DNA of 64,000 nt, taken from Ramlibacter sp. (lineage in GTDB: Bacteria > Pseudomonadota > Gammaproteobacteria > Burkholderiales > Burkholderiaceae_C). Numbering within the stretch: the stretch's first letter is position 1; each line of letters opens with the position of its first letter. The DNA is taken from NCBI GenBank assembly GCA_016713005.1, contig JADJPY010000003.1, positions 186,001 to 250,000 on the forward strand, written 5' to 3'. The notes below the pieces were generated by a model. The model made no database searches. It saw only the letters and a program-made list of their open reading frames with translations, and was not told the origin of the DNA. Shown here one piece after another: positions 63,521 to 64,000 of the stretch. Both the position numbers and the translations under genes were made by a program.

Positions 63521-64000
63521 TCATTCGCCGAAGTTGCGCAGCGCGGCCAGCGGCGGGAACTCCCCCTGGCGCTTGGCCTTCATCGCGCCCACCGCCTCGC
63601 GCACATGGGCGTTGCTCCAGATCGCGCCCTGCACCCAGCCCATCTGCCTGAGGCTGTCGTCCACCGAATGGTCGCGTGTGTAGTGGATCACCTGCTTGGT
63701 GCCCCAGATCGCCACAGGTGGCTTGGCGGCGATTTCCCGGGCGCACTGCATGGCCGCAGCCAGCATGGCCTCGGGCGTGTCAAACACCTCGTTGACCAGG
63801 CCGTAGCCAAGGGCCCTGGCCGCCGGCAGGCGCCGGCCGGTATAGGCCAGCTCCTTGACCACGCCCAGCGGCACCAGCTTGGGCAGGCGCTGCAATGTGC
63901 CCACGTCGGCCACCATGCCGATGTTGATTTCCTGGATGCAGAAGAACGCATCTGCGGTCGCATACCGGATGCAGCAGGCCGTCACCATGTCCACCGCGCC
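63521..64000 (-). CDS. enoyl-CoA hydratase/isomerase family, dienoyl-CoA isomerase-like (5' end outside)
   Basis: The last 159 codons of a crotonase; the gene begins beyond the right edge. DAFFCIQEINIGMVADVGTLQRLPKL strongly resembles delta3,5-delta2,4-dienoyl-CoA isomerase (ECH1), with the Glu and Asp of that enzyme kept. The preceding VTACCIRYAT has Cys where ECH1 has an active-site Asp, so catalysis may differ. It normally acts in beta-oxidation of unsaturated acids. Confidence 0.85.
   Translation of the reverse strand, partial: GAVDMVTACCIRYATADAFFCIQEINIGMVADVGTLQRLPKLVPLGVVKELAYTGRRLPAARALGYGLVNEVFDTPEAMLAAAMQCAREIAAKPPVAIWGTKQVIHYTRDHSVDDSLRQMGWVQGAIWSNAHVREAVGAMKAKRQGEFPPLAALRNFGE

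Overview
The window is a stretch of ordinary chromosome from a betaproteobacterium of the order Burkholderiales, most likely family Comamonadaceae (Hydrogenophaga/Acidovorax-like). The evidence is the very high G+C content (about 70% in lines I counted), the arrangement of the aa3 cytochrome oxidase genes (DUF2244 gene, ctaC, ctaD, a 36-residue assembly gene, ctaG, DUF2970 gene, ctaE, then SURF1, ctaA, ctaB and sco), the yqgE-ruvX-pyrR-pyrB-pyrX order, and two families of short interspersed repeats of a kind I associate with Comamonadaceae. The genus is an inference. There is no rRNA, CRISPR array, insertion sequence or prophage block.

Layout. 1-6.9 kb: the end of a CheA/ChpA-type hybrid kinase, then photolyase divergent from a pyrimidine operon (yqgE, ruvX, pyrR, pyrB, non-catalytic dihydroorotase pyrX, PlsC-like acyltransferase). 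6.9-9.8 kb: two divergent genes of an Fe(III) ABC importer around a Fur-like box. 9.8-11.5 kb: tRNA-Arg(CCU) and two secreted DUF4189 proteins. 11.5-17 kb: a SulP-STAS-cyclic-nucleotide-binding fusion and a CoxE-type VWA/MoxR pair with a GNAT gene and a small membrane gene between them. 17-22 kb: cytochrome c4, DUF1841 protein, PcaF-type thiolase, MFS transporter, serine hydrolase. 22-28 kb: accessory genes, including a SEC-C zinc-motif protein on a segment of about 50% G+C, a VOC protein, a methyltransferase, an amidase, a DUF2306 protein and a lipoprotein of lower G+C. 28-38 kb: two glutathione transferases, an LtaS-like enzyme, TauE, KefC with a KefF-like reductase, orphan ParA, MaoC, TrmL, ComF and a BioC-like methyltransferase.

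38-48 kb is the respiratory core: structural subunits of cytochrome c oxidase with their copper (CtaG, two Sco-like proteins), heme A (CtaA, CtaB) and SURF1 assembly factors, followed by TusA and GalU. 49-57 kb holds an atypical 2-hydroxyacid dehydrogenase, a valS gene broken by an apparent one-base insertion, and a four-gene aromatic catabolism cluster behind a tandem operator. 57-64 kb holds a rubrerythrin/Fe-S/DUF3501 oxidative stress cluster with a Fur-like box, YaaA, a 2OG-Fe(II) dioxygenase, a hydrolase, QueF and a truncated dienoyl-CoA isomerase-like gene.

The most unusual signal is at the repeat level. Twelve copies of a roughly 60-bp element (called R2 here) and three of a roughly 80-bp element (R1) are spread through the window. 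At least seven R2 copies run into reading frames: they supply the lipoprotein signal peptide of Sco, a loop inside KefC, a segment inside ValRS, the start of a hydrolase, and the C-termini and stop codons of three more proteins. R1 copies lie between genes of the same operon and supply the ribosome-binding region of ruvX and plsC. This looks like recurrent conversion of intergenic repeats into protein sequence.
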